Below are positions 51,431 through 59,873 of a stretch of 64,000 nt of DNA, piece by piece. The notes below the pieces were generated by a model, which was given only the letters and a program-made list of their open reading frames with translations, searched no databases and was not told the DNA's origin. Numbering within the stretch: the stretch's first letter is position 1; every line of letters begins with the position of its first letter. Source of the DNA: JAICSD01 sp035637115 (GTDB lineage: Bacteria > Acidobacteriota > Vicinamibacteria > Vicinamibacterales > 2-12-FULL-66-21); NCBI GenBank assembly GCA_035637115.1, contig DASPXV010000091.1, positions 1 to 64,000 on the forward strand. The letters are read 5' to 3'. The position numbers and the translations under genes are program-made.

Positions 51431-52755
51431 ATGAACGCGAAGTCATCGAGGTCGTGCGGCGCGCTGCACTGGCGATCGAGCCGAGCCCCGACGGCTTTGG
51501 GTTTCTTGTGGAGCGGCTCGGTGATGCAAGCGTCGTCCTGATTGGCGAAGCGTCGCATGGCACGCACGAGTTCTATCGGATCCGCGCCGAGCTGACGAAG
51601 GCGCTGATTCTGCACAAAGGCTTCAATTTCGTTGCGGTCGAAGCCGACTGGCCTGATGCCTATCGTGCGAACCGGTGGGTGCGCGACACGAGCGACGATC
51701 CGGACGCGGAATCGGCGCTCGCGGATTTCACGCGCTTCCCACGATGGATGTGGCGCAATCGCGACGTCGTCGAATTTATCCAGTGGCTGCGCGCCCACAA
51801 TGGACGGCTCGACGCCGCCTCGCGCGTGGGTTTCTACGGCCTCGATCTGTACAGTCTGCACACGTCGATCGAGGCGGTCCTGACGTATCTGCGGAAAGTC
51901 GATCCTGCGGCAGCGGAGCGTGCACGATACCGGTACGGCTGCTTCGAGGACTTCGCCGAGAACTCGCAAGCCTACGGCTACGCGGCCACAGTTGGCCTCT
52001 CGCGGTCGTGCGAAGACGACGTCGTGGCGCAGCTCGTCGATCTGCGGCGCCGGGCCGTGGAGTACGCGTCACGCGACGGAAGGGTCGCGGCCGACGAGTA
52101 CTTCTTCGCTGAGCAGAACGCGCGGCTGGTACGCAACGCCGAGGAGTACTACCGCGCGATGTTCGGTGGACGCGTGGAGTCGTGGAATCTTCGCGACACG
52201 CACATGATGGAAACGCTGCGGGCGCTGATTGCGCACGTCGGTCAGGCATCTGGCCGCGCGCGCGCCGTGATCTGGGCGCACAACTCGCACCTCGGTGACG
52301 CGCGCGCCACGGAAATGGGTGAACACGGAGAGCTGAACCTCGGTCAGCTGGCGCGAGAGACGTACGGCGATCGGGTGCGTTCGATCGGGTTCACGACGCA
52401 CACCGGCAGCGTCACGGCCGCCTCGAACTGGGACGAACCCGCGCAACGCAAACGCGTACGGCCGTCGCTGCCCGGCAGTTACGAACGGCTCTTTCATGAT
52501 GTGGGAATCGACCGCTTCCTGCTGTCCTTCGCCGATCCAGAGGTCCGCCGCGCGTTGCGCGAGCCGCGCCTCGTGCGCGCGATCGGCGTCATCTATCGGC
52601 CGGACACCGAGCGAATGAGCCATTACTTCCGCACGCATCTCGCGGAGCAATTCGACGCCGTCATCCACATCGATGAGACGCGCGCGCTCGAACCGCTCGA
52701 ACTGTGGTCACGCGACGAGGCCGACGTGCCCGAGACGTATCCATCGACGCTGTAG
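51427..52755 (+). CDS. erythromycin esterase family protein
   Basis: A 442-aa protein of the EreA/EreB-like family (Succinoglycan biosynthesis/EreA hydrolase fold). The active-site segments are visible: IGEASHGTHEFY and FVAVEADWPDAYR near the N-terminus, and IWAHNSHLGDARATEMG in the second half. Members so linked (with PRTase and hydrolase genes) are not necessarily macrolide esterases. The ATG overlaps the PRTase stop by 4 bp. Confidence 0.9.
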   Translation: MNEREVIEVVRRAALAIEPSPDGFGFLVERLGDASVVLIGEASHGTHEFYRIRAELTKALILHKGFNFVAVEADWPDAYRANRWVRDTSDDPDAESALADFTRFPRWMWRNRDVVEFIQWLRAHNGRLDAASRVGFYGLDLYSLHTSIEAVLTYLRKVDPAAAERARYRYGCFEDFAENSQAYGYAATVGLSRSCEDDVVAQLVDLRRRAVEYASRDGRVAADEYFFAEQNARLVRNAEEYYRAMFGGRVESWNLRDTHMMETLRALIAHVGQASGRARAVIWAHNSHLGDARATEMGEHGELNLGQLARETYGDRVRSIGFTTHTGSVTAASNWDEPAQRKRVRPSLPGSYERLFHDVGIDRFLLSFADPEVRRALREPRLVRAIGVIYRPDTERMSHYFRTHLAEQFDAVIHIDETRALEPLELWSRDEADVPETYPSTL

Positions 52756-52789
52756 GGACAGGCGCATACGCAACCAGTGAGGGCGAACC

Positions 52790-53452
52790 ATGGCGATCAT
52801 GATGAACGAATCCGTGATCATCTCGATAGGCGATCGAGAAACGATCGGTGCGGATCTGCAGGTGCCCGACCGCGCCACTGGACTCGTCGTATTCGCGCAC
52901 GGAAGCGGCAGCAGCCGATTCAGCTCGCGCAACCGCGTCGTTGCCGAAGCGCTGCAGGCGCGCGGTCTCGGCACGCTGCTGCTGGACCTGCTCACGCCTC
53001 AAGAGGAATCCGTCGATGTCCGCACCGCGGAGTACCGGTTCGACATCCCGCGGCTGGGGAAGCGCGTCGTCGTCGCGACGGACTGGATACAGGCTCACCG
53101 CCAGCTGCGGACGTTGCCTGTCGGGTACTTCGGCGCCAGCACCGGCGCGGCTGCCGCGCTGATCGCCGCGGCGGAACGTCCATCCGCCGTGAGCGCGGTC
53201 GTGTCGCGCGGTGGACGGCCGGATCTCGCGGGCGCCGCGCTGCCGATCGTGAAAGCGCCCACACTCCTGATCGTCGGCGGAGACGACGAGCCCGTCATTG
53301 AAATGAACCAGGAAGCGATGGACAGGATGAAGGGCGCGCACGTCGAGCTGCAGATCGTGCCGGGCGCGACTCACCTGTTCGAGGAACCGGGCACGCTCGA
53401 ACGCGTCCAGCAACTGGCAGGCGACTGGTTCGTTCGCTATCTACACGCGTGA
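52790..53452 (+). CDS. dienelactone hydrolase-like alpha/beta hydrolase
   Basis: A 220-aa hydrolase. VVFAHGSGSSRFSSRN (oxyanion region), nucleophile Ser in YFGASTGAAAAL, acid in GGDDEPVIEM and His in GATHLFEEPG make a full triad. Such proteins are regular neighbours of the PRTase/erythromycin esterase pair. Substrate unknown. The stop overlaps the GTG of the following truncated monooxygenase by 4 bp. Confidence 0.9.
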   Translation: MAIMMNESVIISIGDRETIGADLQVPDRATGLVVFAHGSGSSRFSSRNRVVAEALQARGLGTLLLDLLTPQEESVDVRTAEYRFDIPRLGKRVVVATDWIQAHRQLRTLPVGYFGASTGAAAALIAAAERPSAVSAVVSRGGRPDLAGAALPIVKAPTLLIVGGDDEPVIEMNQEAMDRMKGAHVELQIVPGATHLFEEPGTLERVQQLAGDWFVRYLHA

Positions 53453-53820
53453 TTGTCATCGTCGGCGCAGGGCCGGCAGGCATGATGCTGGCCTACCAGC
53501 TTGCGTCCAACGGTATTCCGGTTCGCGTCCTCGAACGCCACCAGGACTTCCGACGGGAATTTCGCGGCGAACTCGTCATGCCTTTGGTACTCGGCGCGCT
53601 GCAACAGCTCGGCGTGCTGCAGCAACTTGTCAAGACTCGCTCGGCGATTCAGGGTGTCGAGCGGCAGTTATTCGTCGGACTCACCCGGTGCGTCGTCGTT
53701 CCAGGAGGCAGGCAAATCGGCGCCTGGATCTCGCAACCCGCCTTCCTGCAGCTTCTGCACGCTGATCAGCTTGCCATCGAATCCGCCCGCGCCGCACAAT
53801 GCAAGATTCGCAGTGTGATG
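53449..53820 (+). pseudogene. N-terminal fragment of an FAD-dependent monooxygenase
   Basis: The first about 100 residues are those of a UbiH/PHBH-type flavoprotein (VIVGAGPAGMMLAYQLASNG; LGALQQLGVLQQLV; WISQPAFLQLLHAD). The frame then loses similarity and continues out of frame into the VOC gene, stopping at 53973. The FAD GD motif and the C-terminal domain are absent. Its GTG overlaps the stop of the hydrolase gene, so it was once part of that operon. I infer a 3' deletion that removed most of the gene. Confidence 0.75.
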
Positions 53821-53833
53821 GAAGGAGGACGTA

Positions 53834-54316
53834 ATGGCGAAAGCAAGGAGTCCAGTTCCAGAGGGGTTCCACACCGTGACGCCGCAACTCATCTTCGACA
53901 ACGCCGCTCAGGCAATCGATTGGTACAAGAGAGCGTTCGGTGCCGAAGAAAAGACGCGCGCGGTCGGCCCTGACGGAAAAATCATGCACGCGGAGCTGCA
54001 AATCGGGAACTCGCGGATCATGCTGAATGATGCGATGGGCGGCGGCAAGAGCGCGAAGGCGCTCGGTGGGTCGCCGATCGCCCTGTGGATCTACGTGCAG
54101 GATTGCGACGAGCTTTTCAATCGCGCGGTTGCAGCAGGCGGCCACGTCGCGCCCGGTCCGATGGGACCGCTGGCGGATCAGTTCTGGGGCGATCGGACAG
54201 GCACCTTCACCGATCCGTATGGCTATCAGTGGACGATCGCGACACGCAAAGAGGATCTCTCGCGCGAGGAGATGGACCGTCGGGCGCAGGAGTTCTTCAA
54301 GCAGTTCGCGCACTAG
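53834..54316 (+). CDS. VOC-family protein (PhnB-like)
   Basis: A 160-aa glyoxalase/bleomycin-resistance fold protein with the pattern of PhnB-like members (TPQLIFDNAAQAIDWYKRAF; MHAELQIGNSRIML; TGTFTDPYGYQWTIATRKED). GAAGGAGG lies about 6 bp before the ATG. It probably binds a small molecule through a metal centre; function not assigned. About 150 bp with no feature I can name follow before the PadR remnant. Confidence 0.88.
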   Translation: MAKARSPVPEGFHTVTPQLIFDNAAQAIDWYKRAFGAEEKTRAVGPDGKIMHAELQIGNSRIMLNDAMGGGKSAKALGGSPIALWIYVQDCDELFNRAVAAGGHVAPGPMGPLADQFWGDRTGTFTDPYGYQWTIATRKEDLSREEMDRRAQEFFKQFAH

Positions 54317-54472
54317 TCGACGCACGCGTAGTCTGACGCCGGCCTCCGCATCGCGATGCGGAGGCCCGTTCCTGAACTGACGGTCGCGCAACTGGAACCC
54401 GGTGACTTTCCCTGGCCCTTCTACAAGTGATCGTCGCATAGTCTCGTGTAGAAGTACGAGGGTAGAACGATC

Positions 54473-54741
54473 ATGGGAAGCGAACGCTTGGATCCGCCTC
54501 AAGGAACACTCGACCTCCTCATTCTTAGAACCCTCGCGGTCGAGCCTCAGCATGGCTGGGCCGTCTCTGAAGGTATTCAGCAGTCTCGCGCGACGTGCTT
54601 CAGGTGCCGCAGGGTTCGCTGTATCCGGCACTCCACCGCCTCGAGCGGCGAGGGTGGATCAAGGCTGAATGGGGGATTTCCGATAACAACCGGCGGGCCA
54701 AGTACTACGTCCTGACGCAGAAGGGCCGGAAACAGCAGTGA
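54473..54741 (+). pseudogene. PadR-family regulator, frameshifted
   Basis: The start (PPQGTLDLLILRTLAVEPQ, HGWAVSEGIQQ) is a PadR N-terminus. The remainder is intact only in the minus-one frame (VSRDVLQVPQGSLYPALHRL, RRAKYYVLTQKGRKQQ), so one base has been lost near 54580-54590, in the GIQQ-VSRD junction. The protein also stops early. A functional PadR lies at 56786. No ADOP permease follows this one. Confidence 0.85.
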
Positions 54742-54874
54742 CGGATGACAACACGCTCGCCGTGGTGTCTCGAACGACGCCGGTCAGCCGTCCGCCTGGC
54801 TGCGCCCACACCACGACGCAATCAAGCGCGATCAGAGATACAACGCGGAGGATGTTGTTCAGTGTTCGGCGCAC
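54659..54874 (-). pseudogene. 5' fragment of a TonB-dependent receptor-like gene
   Basis: A signal peptide and the first segment of the carboxypeptidase-regulatory-like plug (VVWAQPGGRLTGVVRDTTAS) resemble acidobacterial TonB-dependent receptors. The rest is missing after about 45 residues. It lies antisense to and partly overlaps the PadR remnant. Low certainty because so little remains. Confidence 0.5.
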
Positions 54875-54925
54875 CCGAGCCTCGCGGTGTTATTCCTGTC
54901 CTCGCGATTCTACGCTGGCACCTAC

Positions 54926-55117
54926 TCAGGCACTGACAGGCTCCGCAGCCTGTTCTTGAGCACGTAAGCGGCGACTGCTCTGCCCTGGTGCAAACGGGTT
55001 CTGGCTTCGGATCGTCGTGGCCGTGATCGCGTTCCAATCGAGAACGACATCGGCTCCGGCACTGACGGGACCAAGCAGAACCGCCGCAAACAAAGCCGAC
55101 CAGATTCTTGACCGCAT
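54926..55117 (-). pseudogene. 5' fragment of a vanadium haloperoxidase/PAP2-like gene
   Basis: A 63-codon open frame with a clear signal peptide (IWSALFAAVLLGPVSAG) and ADVVLDWNAITATTI, the N-terminal sequence typical of PAP2-like vanadium-dependent haloperoxidases. The catalytic domain is absent. It sits in a stretch (54742-55334) with no intact gene. Confidence 0.55.
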
Positions 55118-55334
55118 GGCTTACCTCCTCCTCACACAGCAGCTGACGGGCGGAACGCCCTCAGGAGCCGGCATGCTGCGCTTCGATGGGCGTCCTGGCG
55201 ATGGAGACGAGGTGTTGAGGATGTGAAGTTTTTGTGGAGCCGCAACTCGTTGGAATCAGAGCCTTTTCGCTCGGCGCTGGTGCCACGTCGATTGCCACGC
55301 GATGCCGCATGGCGTCATCATGCATCGAGGGTTC

Positions 55335-56699
55335 ATGACAGAAGCCGCACCCGTTCGCAGGCGCAGGCCCAACGTGATCGCATCGCTCGGACAGCCGAAG
55401 GTCGCGGTCATGCTCGCGCTCGGCTTTTCATCCGGACTGCCCTTCCTGTTGACCGGCAACACCCTGGGGTACTGGCTTCGCGATCAGGGAACGACACTCC
55501 AGGCCATCGGATTCCTTTCGTGGGTGGGGCTCGCGTATTCGCTCAAGTTCCTGTGGGCGCCGGTGGTGGACCGGCTCGATGCTCCCCTCTTCGGCCGGTT
55601 CGGACGCCGGCGCAGCTGGATGCTCCTGACGCAGACGCTCGTCGCAGTGGGACTGTTCGGCCTCTCCATGTCCGGACTGAAGCACGGGCTCACGGCCGTT
55701 GGCGCCCTCGCACTCCTTGTGGCCTTTTCCTCGTCGACCCAGGACATCGTCGTCGACGCGTGGCGAATCGAGGCCGCCAGCGACTCCGACGAACTCGGGT
55801 TGCTGTCCGCGGCGTACCAACTCGGTTACCGCGCGGCAATAATCGTGACGGATGCGCTGATCCTCATCTCGGCGAATCATCTCGGCTGGCCCATCTCGTA
55901 CTCGATGATGGCTGTGCTGATGGGAGTTGGAATCGGCGCGAGCTTCGCGGCCGTCGAGCCGCGACGGAGCGCCCCGGCCGCCGGGTCGCGCGTGGAGACC
56001 AGGGGACTCGGCAGCATGCGCGGCTTCGCGGACGCCGTGATCGGTCCGTTCGCCGAGTTCTTTCGCGTCTACGGCTGGCTCGCGCTGCTGATGCTGGCGA
56101 TGATCAGCCTCTATCGCCTGCCCGAGTTCCTCATGGGCCCGATGGCGAATCCCTACTATCACGATCTCGGGTTGTCAAAGGACACCGTCGGCGCCGTCAG
56201 GGCATCGATCGGACTGATCGCGTCGCTTCTCGGAATTGCCGCCGGCGGTCTGAGCGCGGTGCGCATCGGATATTTCCGGACGCTCGTCCTCGGCATCATC
56301 CTGCAGAGCACCGTCGTCGCCGTCTTTGCGGTCCTCGCGTACACGGGTCCTGACCTGCGTGTGTTCGCGAGTGTCATGGCCGTCGACAACTTCGGCGCCG
56401 CGTTTGCGGGCGTCGCACTGGTCACGTATATGTCGAGCCTGACGAGCCTCGGGTACACGGCGACGCAGTACGCGCTCCTGAGCTCGGCGTACACGTACGT
56501 CGGCAAGTTCGCGAAGGGATTCTCAGGCGTCATGGTCGAATCACTGGCGAGCGGACGTACCCTGCTCGAAGGCTACGCGCTCTTCTTCATCGGCGCCGGT
56601 CTCCTGGGCGTTCCGGCGCTCGTCCTCTGCCTGATCCTGGCGCGGGTACAAGCGAGAGGAGACCAGCGCGTCGCTCCTCAGTCGAACGCGAAGCAGTAG
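55335..56699 (+). CDS. AmpG-like MFS transporter
   Basis: A 454-aa major facilitator with about twelve helices. The N-terminal half is that of AmpG-type muropeptide permeases (LALGFSSGLPFLLTGNTLGY; LGLAYSLKFLWAPVVDRLD-like LAYSLKFLWAPVVDRLD; STQDIVVDAWRIE; GYRAAIIVTDALIL). AmpG imports anhydromuropeptides for cell-wall recycling. The ATG at 55335 is preferred over the longer frame from 55302. It is followed by PadR after about 85 bp. Confidence 0.87.
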   Translation: MTEAAPVRRRRPNVIASLGQPKVAVMLALGFSSGLPFLLTGNTLGYWLRDQGTTLQAIGFLSWVGLAYSLKFLWAPVVDRLDAPLFGRFGRRRSWMLLTQTLVAVGLFGLSMSGLKHGLTAVGALALLVAFSSSTQDIVVDAWRIEAASDSDELGLLSAAYQLGYRAAIIVTDALILISANHLGWPISYSMMAVLMGVGIGASFAAVEPRRSAPAAGSRVETRGLGSMRGFADAVIGPFAEFFRVYGWLALLMLAMISLYRLPEFLMGPMANPYYHDLGLSKDTVGAVRASIGLIASLLGIAAGGLSAVRIGYFRTLVLGIILQSTVVAVFAVLAYTGPDLRVFASVMAVDNFGAAFAGVALVTYMSSLTSLGYTATQYALLSSAYTYVGKFAKGFSGVMVESLASGRTLLEGYALFFIGAGLLGVPALVLCLILARVQARGDQRVAPQSNAKQ

Positions 56700-56785
56700 A
56701 GCAATCGGCCGCGTCACAGAAGTATCCTCGGGGCAGCCCGCCTGATCATTTGACCGTCTAATGGAACACGTGATACACCATTAGT

Positions 56786-57133
56786 GTGCCAAATAAAGAG
56801 CGTGCAAAGGCTGACGTTCTCCAGGGAACGCTGGACCTCATGCTCCTGCAGACGCTTGCCACGCTTGGGCCACTCCACGGCTACTCGATCGCCGCGCGCC
56901 TGGAGCAGGTGTCGGCCGGCGCACTTCAAATCAATATGGGGACGCTCTACCCTGGACTGATGCGCCTGGAACAGCGCGGTCTTGTACGATCCGAGTGGAA
57001 CGTGACCGACACCAACCGGAAAGCGCGTTTCTACAGCATCACGGCCGCTGGACGCCGGCAACTTGCCGCCGAGAAAGCGGAGTGGGATCGCATGACGACC
57101 ATCATGCACGCATTGCTGCACGACCAGAGTTAG
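56786..57133 (+). CDS. PadR-family transcriptional regulator
   Basis: A 115-aa winged-helix regulator (LQGTLDLMLLQTLATLGPLHG; LYPGLMRLEQRGLV; RFYSITAAGRRQL). It starts at GTG 56786 and ends 12 bp before the ADOP permease, the standard arrangement, and probably controls the two permease genes. Confidence 0.93.
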   Translation: MPNKERAKADVLQGTLDLMLLQTLATLGPLHGYSIAARLEQVSAGALQINMGTLYPGLMRLEQRGLVRSEWNVTDTNRKARFYSITAAGRRQLAAEKAEWDRMTTIMHALLHDQS

Positions 57134-57145
57134 CTGGAAGGAAGA

Positions 57146-59788
57146 GTGCGAATGTCCAGCCTCCGCGAGTGGATCAGGCGGCTCTGGGGAACTCTCCGTC
57201 CAAAGCGCGACGATAGCGATCTGGAAGAGGAACTTTGGCTGCATCTGGAACTCGCCGCCGAGGAAGCGGTGCGTGCTGGTCACGCACCGGAGCAGGCGCG
57301 GCAGGCAGCACGGATTCGAGTCGGAGGCGTCGCACAAGCGATCGAGTCCCTGCGCGACCAACGCGGCCTGCCCTGGCTGGACCATCTTGCGCGCGATGTC
57401 CGGTACGCCTTGCGCCAGATTCGACGCAATCCGGCCTTCTCGAGCATCGCCATCGCGACACTGGCGCTGGGCATCGGCGTCAACACCGCGATGTTCAGCG
57501 CCGTCGATGCGGTACTCATTCGTCCCCTGCCTTTCGCCGACGCCGACCGTCTCGTCATGATCTGGGACGACGACAGGGGTCGGACCGGTTCCCGGAAGTT
57601 CTTTTCCACGCCACCGGAATGGGATGAGTGGCGGCGGCACAACACGGTGTTCACCGACATCGCCGCCAGCCAGCCTGGTGACGCGGCACTGTCCAACAAC
57701 GGCGCGCCCGAAGAGCTTCCCGCGCGCAAAGTCACCGCAAATTTCTGGAGCGTGCTGGGCGCGGAACCGCTGCTCGGACGCGTCTTCACGGAAGAGGAAG
57801 ACGCTCGAGGCGCGAGGGTCGTCGTCATCAGCCATGGACTCTGGCAGCGGCGCTTCGGCGCATCCCCGGACGTAGTGAACCGTACGATCACGCTCAACGA
57901 CAATCCGTATCAAGTGATCGGCGTGCTGCCCCGCGAGTTCTATTTCATGCCCGCGCGCGATATCGACGTCTGGATGCCGGCCGCCTTCTCCGCTGCGATG
58001 TTAAGGAACTGGGGGTGGCACGACGTGCACTGCGTCGCCCGGCTCAAGCCCGGCGTCACGCTGCGTCAGGCCAGCGAATCCATGGCGGCGCTCAGCCTGC
58101 AGGTGACGGCGCCGCATTTCAACCGTCCGCGTGCGGCCGTGGTGGTCCCGTTGCGGGAAGAGCTGGCGGGCAAGACGGGGTCGTCTCTGATCATGCTGCT
58201 CTGCGCGTCGGCGGCCGTTCTGCTGATTGCCTGCGTCAATCTGGCGAATCTTCTGATGTCGCGCGCCGCGGTGCGGCACCGCGAAGTGGCCGTCCGTGCG
58301 GCGCTTGGCGCAGGACGCGGCAGATTGATCGCACAGTTCCTGATTGAAAGCCTGGTGCTCGCGGGTCTCGGCGCCGTCGCCGGACTCGCGCTCGCCATCC
58401 CGGTCATGCGGTTCCTGGAAACGCTGGTGCCGCAGACGATGGCTGCGGTGCGGCTGACGCTCGACTGGCGAGTGCTGGCGTTCTCGGCGGGCATCGCCAC
58501 GGCCGCCGGATTGACCTTTGGACTGACGCCCGCACTCGGCGGGTCGCGGCGGGCGTTACAGCAAGGACTGCACGACGGCGGCCGCGGCAGCGCAGGCGCG
58601 CGCAGCCATTGGTTCCAGCATGCGCTGATCGTCACCGAAACGGCGCTCGCCGTCGTGCTCCTGACGAGCGGTGCACTGCTCCTGCAGACGTTTCAGCATC
58701 TGAGGCAGCTCGATCTCGGCATCCGCAGCGAACGGCTGCTGACCTTCGTCACGCCGCTCTTCCGCTATCGCGATTTCGACAGGCGCGTGGCCTTCGTGAA
58801 CGCCGAACTCGAACACGTCCGCGCCATTCCCGGCGTCGTCAACGCCGGCGCGATTTCGCGAGTCCCCCTGACGGTCAACGACCAGGCGACTTTCTATATT
58901 CTCGCGGGCCAGACCGGCGCGCAGGCGCGTGAGCAAGTGGCGCTCTCGCGCGTCGTGACCCGCGATTACTTCGCTACCGTCGGGGCCCGCCTGCACGAAG
59001 GACGCTTCTTCGACGCCTCCGATCAGCGGTCTGAATCGCCGGTCGCGATCGTCAACGAATCCTTTGCCGATCGCAACTTTCCAGAACGGTCACCGATAGG
59101 CGCGCGGTTCCAGTTCGGACGCTGGGGCAGCAAGAACTACTGGTACACCATCGTCGGCGTCGTGAAGGAAATCCGCGATCGCGGCGTTGCGGAAGAACTG
59201 CAGCCCACGGTCTATCGCGTGCACGAGCAGGCGGACCAGACCGGCGACCAGCCGAGCGGAATCGTGGTTCGTACGGCGGTCGAGCCCACGTCGATTGTGG
59301 CGGCGGTTCGGGCTGCGATCTGGTCCATAGACAAGAACCAGCCGGTCGCGCGCGTGCAAACGCTTGACGACATCGTGGCTCGCCAGCTGGCCGTCCCGTC
59401 GCAGAATACGGCGCTCTCGAGCGCGTTCGCGCTGCTCGCGCTGTTGCTCGCATCGCTCGGACTGTACGGCGTCCTCTCCTACGCGGTGACCCAACGCACC
59501 AACGAGATCGGCGTGCGCATGGCGTTGGGCGCGACGTCGAAGGACATCCTGCTCTCCTTCAGCAAACGCGGTCTTGCGTTGACGCTCGCCGGACTCGCGA
59601 TCGGCGTCGTCCTGGCGGCCGTCGCGGCGCGCTTGATGGCCACGCTCTTCTATGGCTTCCGGCCCACCTATATCCCGGCTGTCGCCGTGGTATCGATCAT
59701 TCTTCTGTCGGTCGCCGCCCTGGCGTGTTTCGTCCCGGCGCGTCGCGCGTCGCGCGTCAATCCGCTGATCGCCCTGCAGCACGAGTAG
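57146..59788 (+). CDS. ADOP-type ABC transporter permease (MacB/FtsX)
   Basis: An 880-aa protein. It begins with the cytoplasmic ADOP N-terminal domain (WIRRLWGTLRPKRDDSDLEEE-type segment, then EEAVRAGHAPEQARQAAR), then DVRYALRQIRRNPAFS, a first helix, a large periplasmic domain (MacB_PCD), three helices, a second periplasmic domain and three more helices ending in RRASRVNPLIALQHE. Such permeases work with an unlinked ATPase; substrate unknown. The start may be GTG 57146 or ATG 57152. Confidence 0.92.
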   Translation: MRMSSLREWIRRLWGTLRPKRDDSDLEEELWLHLELAAEEAVRAGHAPEQARQAARIRVGGVAQAIESLRDQRGLPWLDHLARDVRYALRQIRRNPAFSSIAIATLALGIGVNTAMFSAVDAVLIRPLPFADADRLVMIWDDDRGRTGSRKFFSTPPEWDEWRRHNTVFTDIAASQPGDAALSNNGAPEELPARKVTANFWSVLGAEPLLGRVFTEEEDARGARVVVISHGLWQRRFGASPDVVNRTITLNDNPYQVIGVLPREFYFMPARDIDVWMPAAFSAAMLRNWGWHDVHCVARLKPGVTLRQASESMAALSLQVTAPHFNRPRAAVVVPLREELAGKTGSSLIMLLCASAAVLLIACVNLANLLMSRAAVRHREVAVRAALGAGRGRLIAQFLIESLVLAGLGAVAGLALAIPVMRFLETLVPQTMAAVRLTLDWRVLAFSAGIATAAGLTFGLTPALGGSRRALQQGLHDGGRGSAGARSHWFQHALIVTETALAVVLLTSGALLLQTFQHLRQLDLGIRSERLLTFVTPLFRYRDFDRRVAFVNAELEHVRAIPGVVNAGAISRVPLTVNDQATFYILAGQTGAQAREQVALSRVVTRDYFATVGARLHEGRFFDASDQRSESPVAIVNESFADRNFPERSPIGARFQFGRWGSKNYWYTIVGVVKEIRDRGVAEELQPTVYRVHEQADQTGDQPSGIVVRTAVEPTSIVAAVRAAIWSIDKNQPVARVQTLDDIVARQLAVPSQNTALSSAFALLALLLASLGLYGVLSYAVTQRTNEIGVRMALGATSKDILLSFSKRGLALTLAGLAIGVVLAAVAARLMATLFYGFRPTYIPAVAVVSIILLSVAALACFVPARRASRVNPLIALQHE

Positions 59789-59873
59789 GGCCCACGCACC
59801 CGCCGAGTCGGCCAACGCCTCGCCTGGCGATTCCGTCTAAGATTCCGCATCGCACCGCACCTCGAGGTGACAT

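Noticed and set aside
51427..52755. Macrolide resistance determinant
   Set aside because: The family fold is clear but this PRTase/hydrolase-linked group is a general neighbour cluster; resistance cannot be claimed from sequence.
54742..55334. Additional small genes in the gap before the AmpG-like transporter
   Set aside because: Apart from two minus-strand signal-peptide fragments, the open frames are short, overlap on both strands and carry no recognisable motif.
56714..57913. A 399-codon minus-strand frame across PadR and the ADOP permease
   Set aside because: Antisense shadow; both plus-strand genes have unmistakable family motifs.
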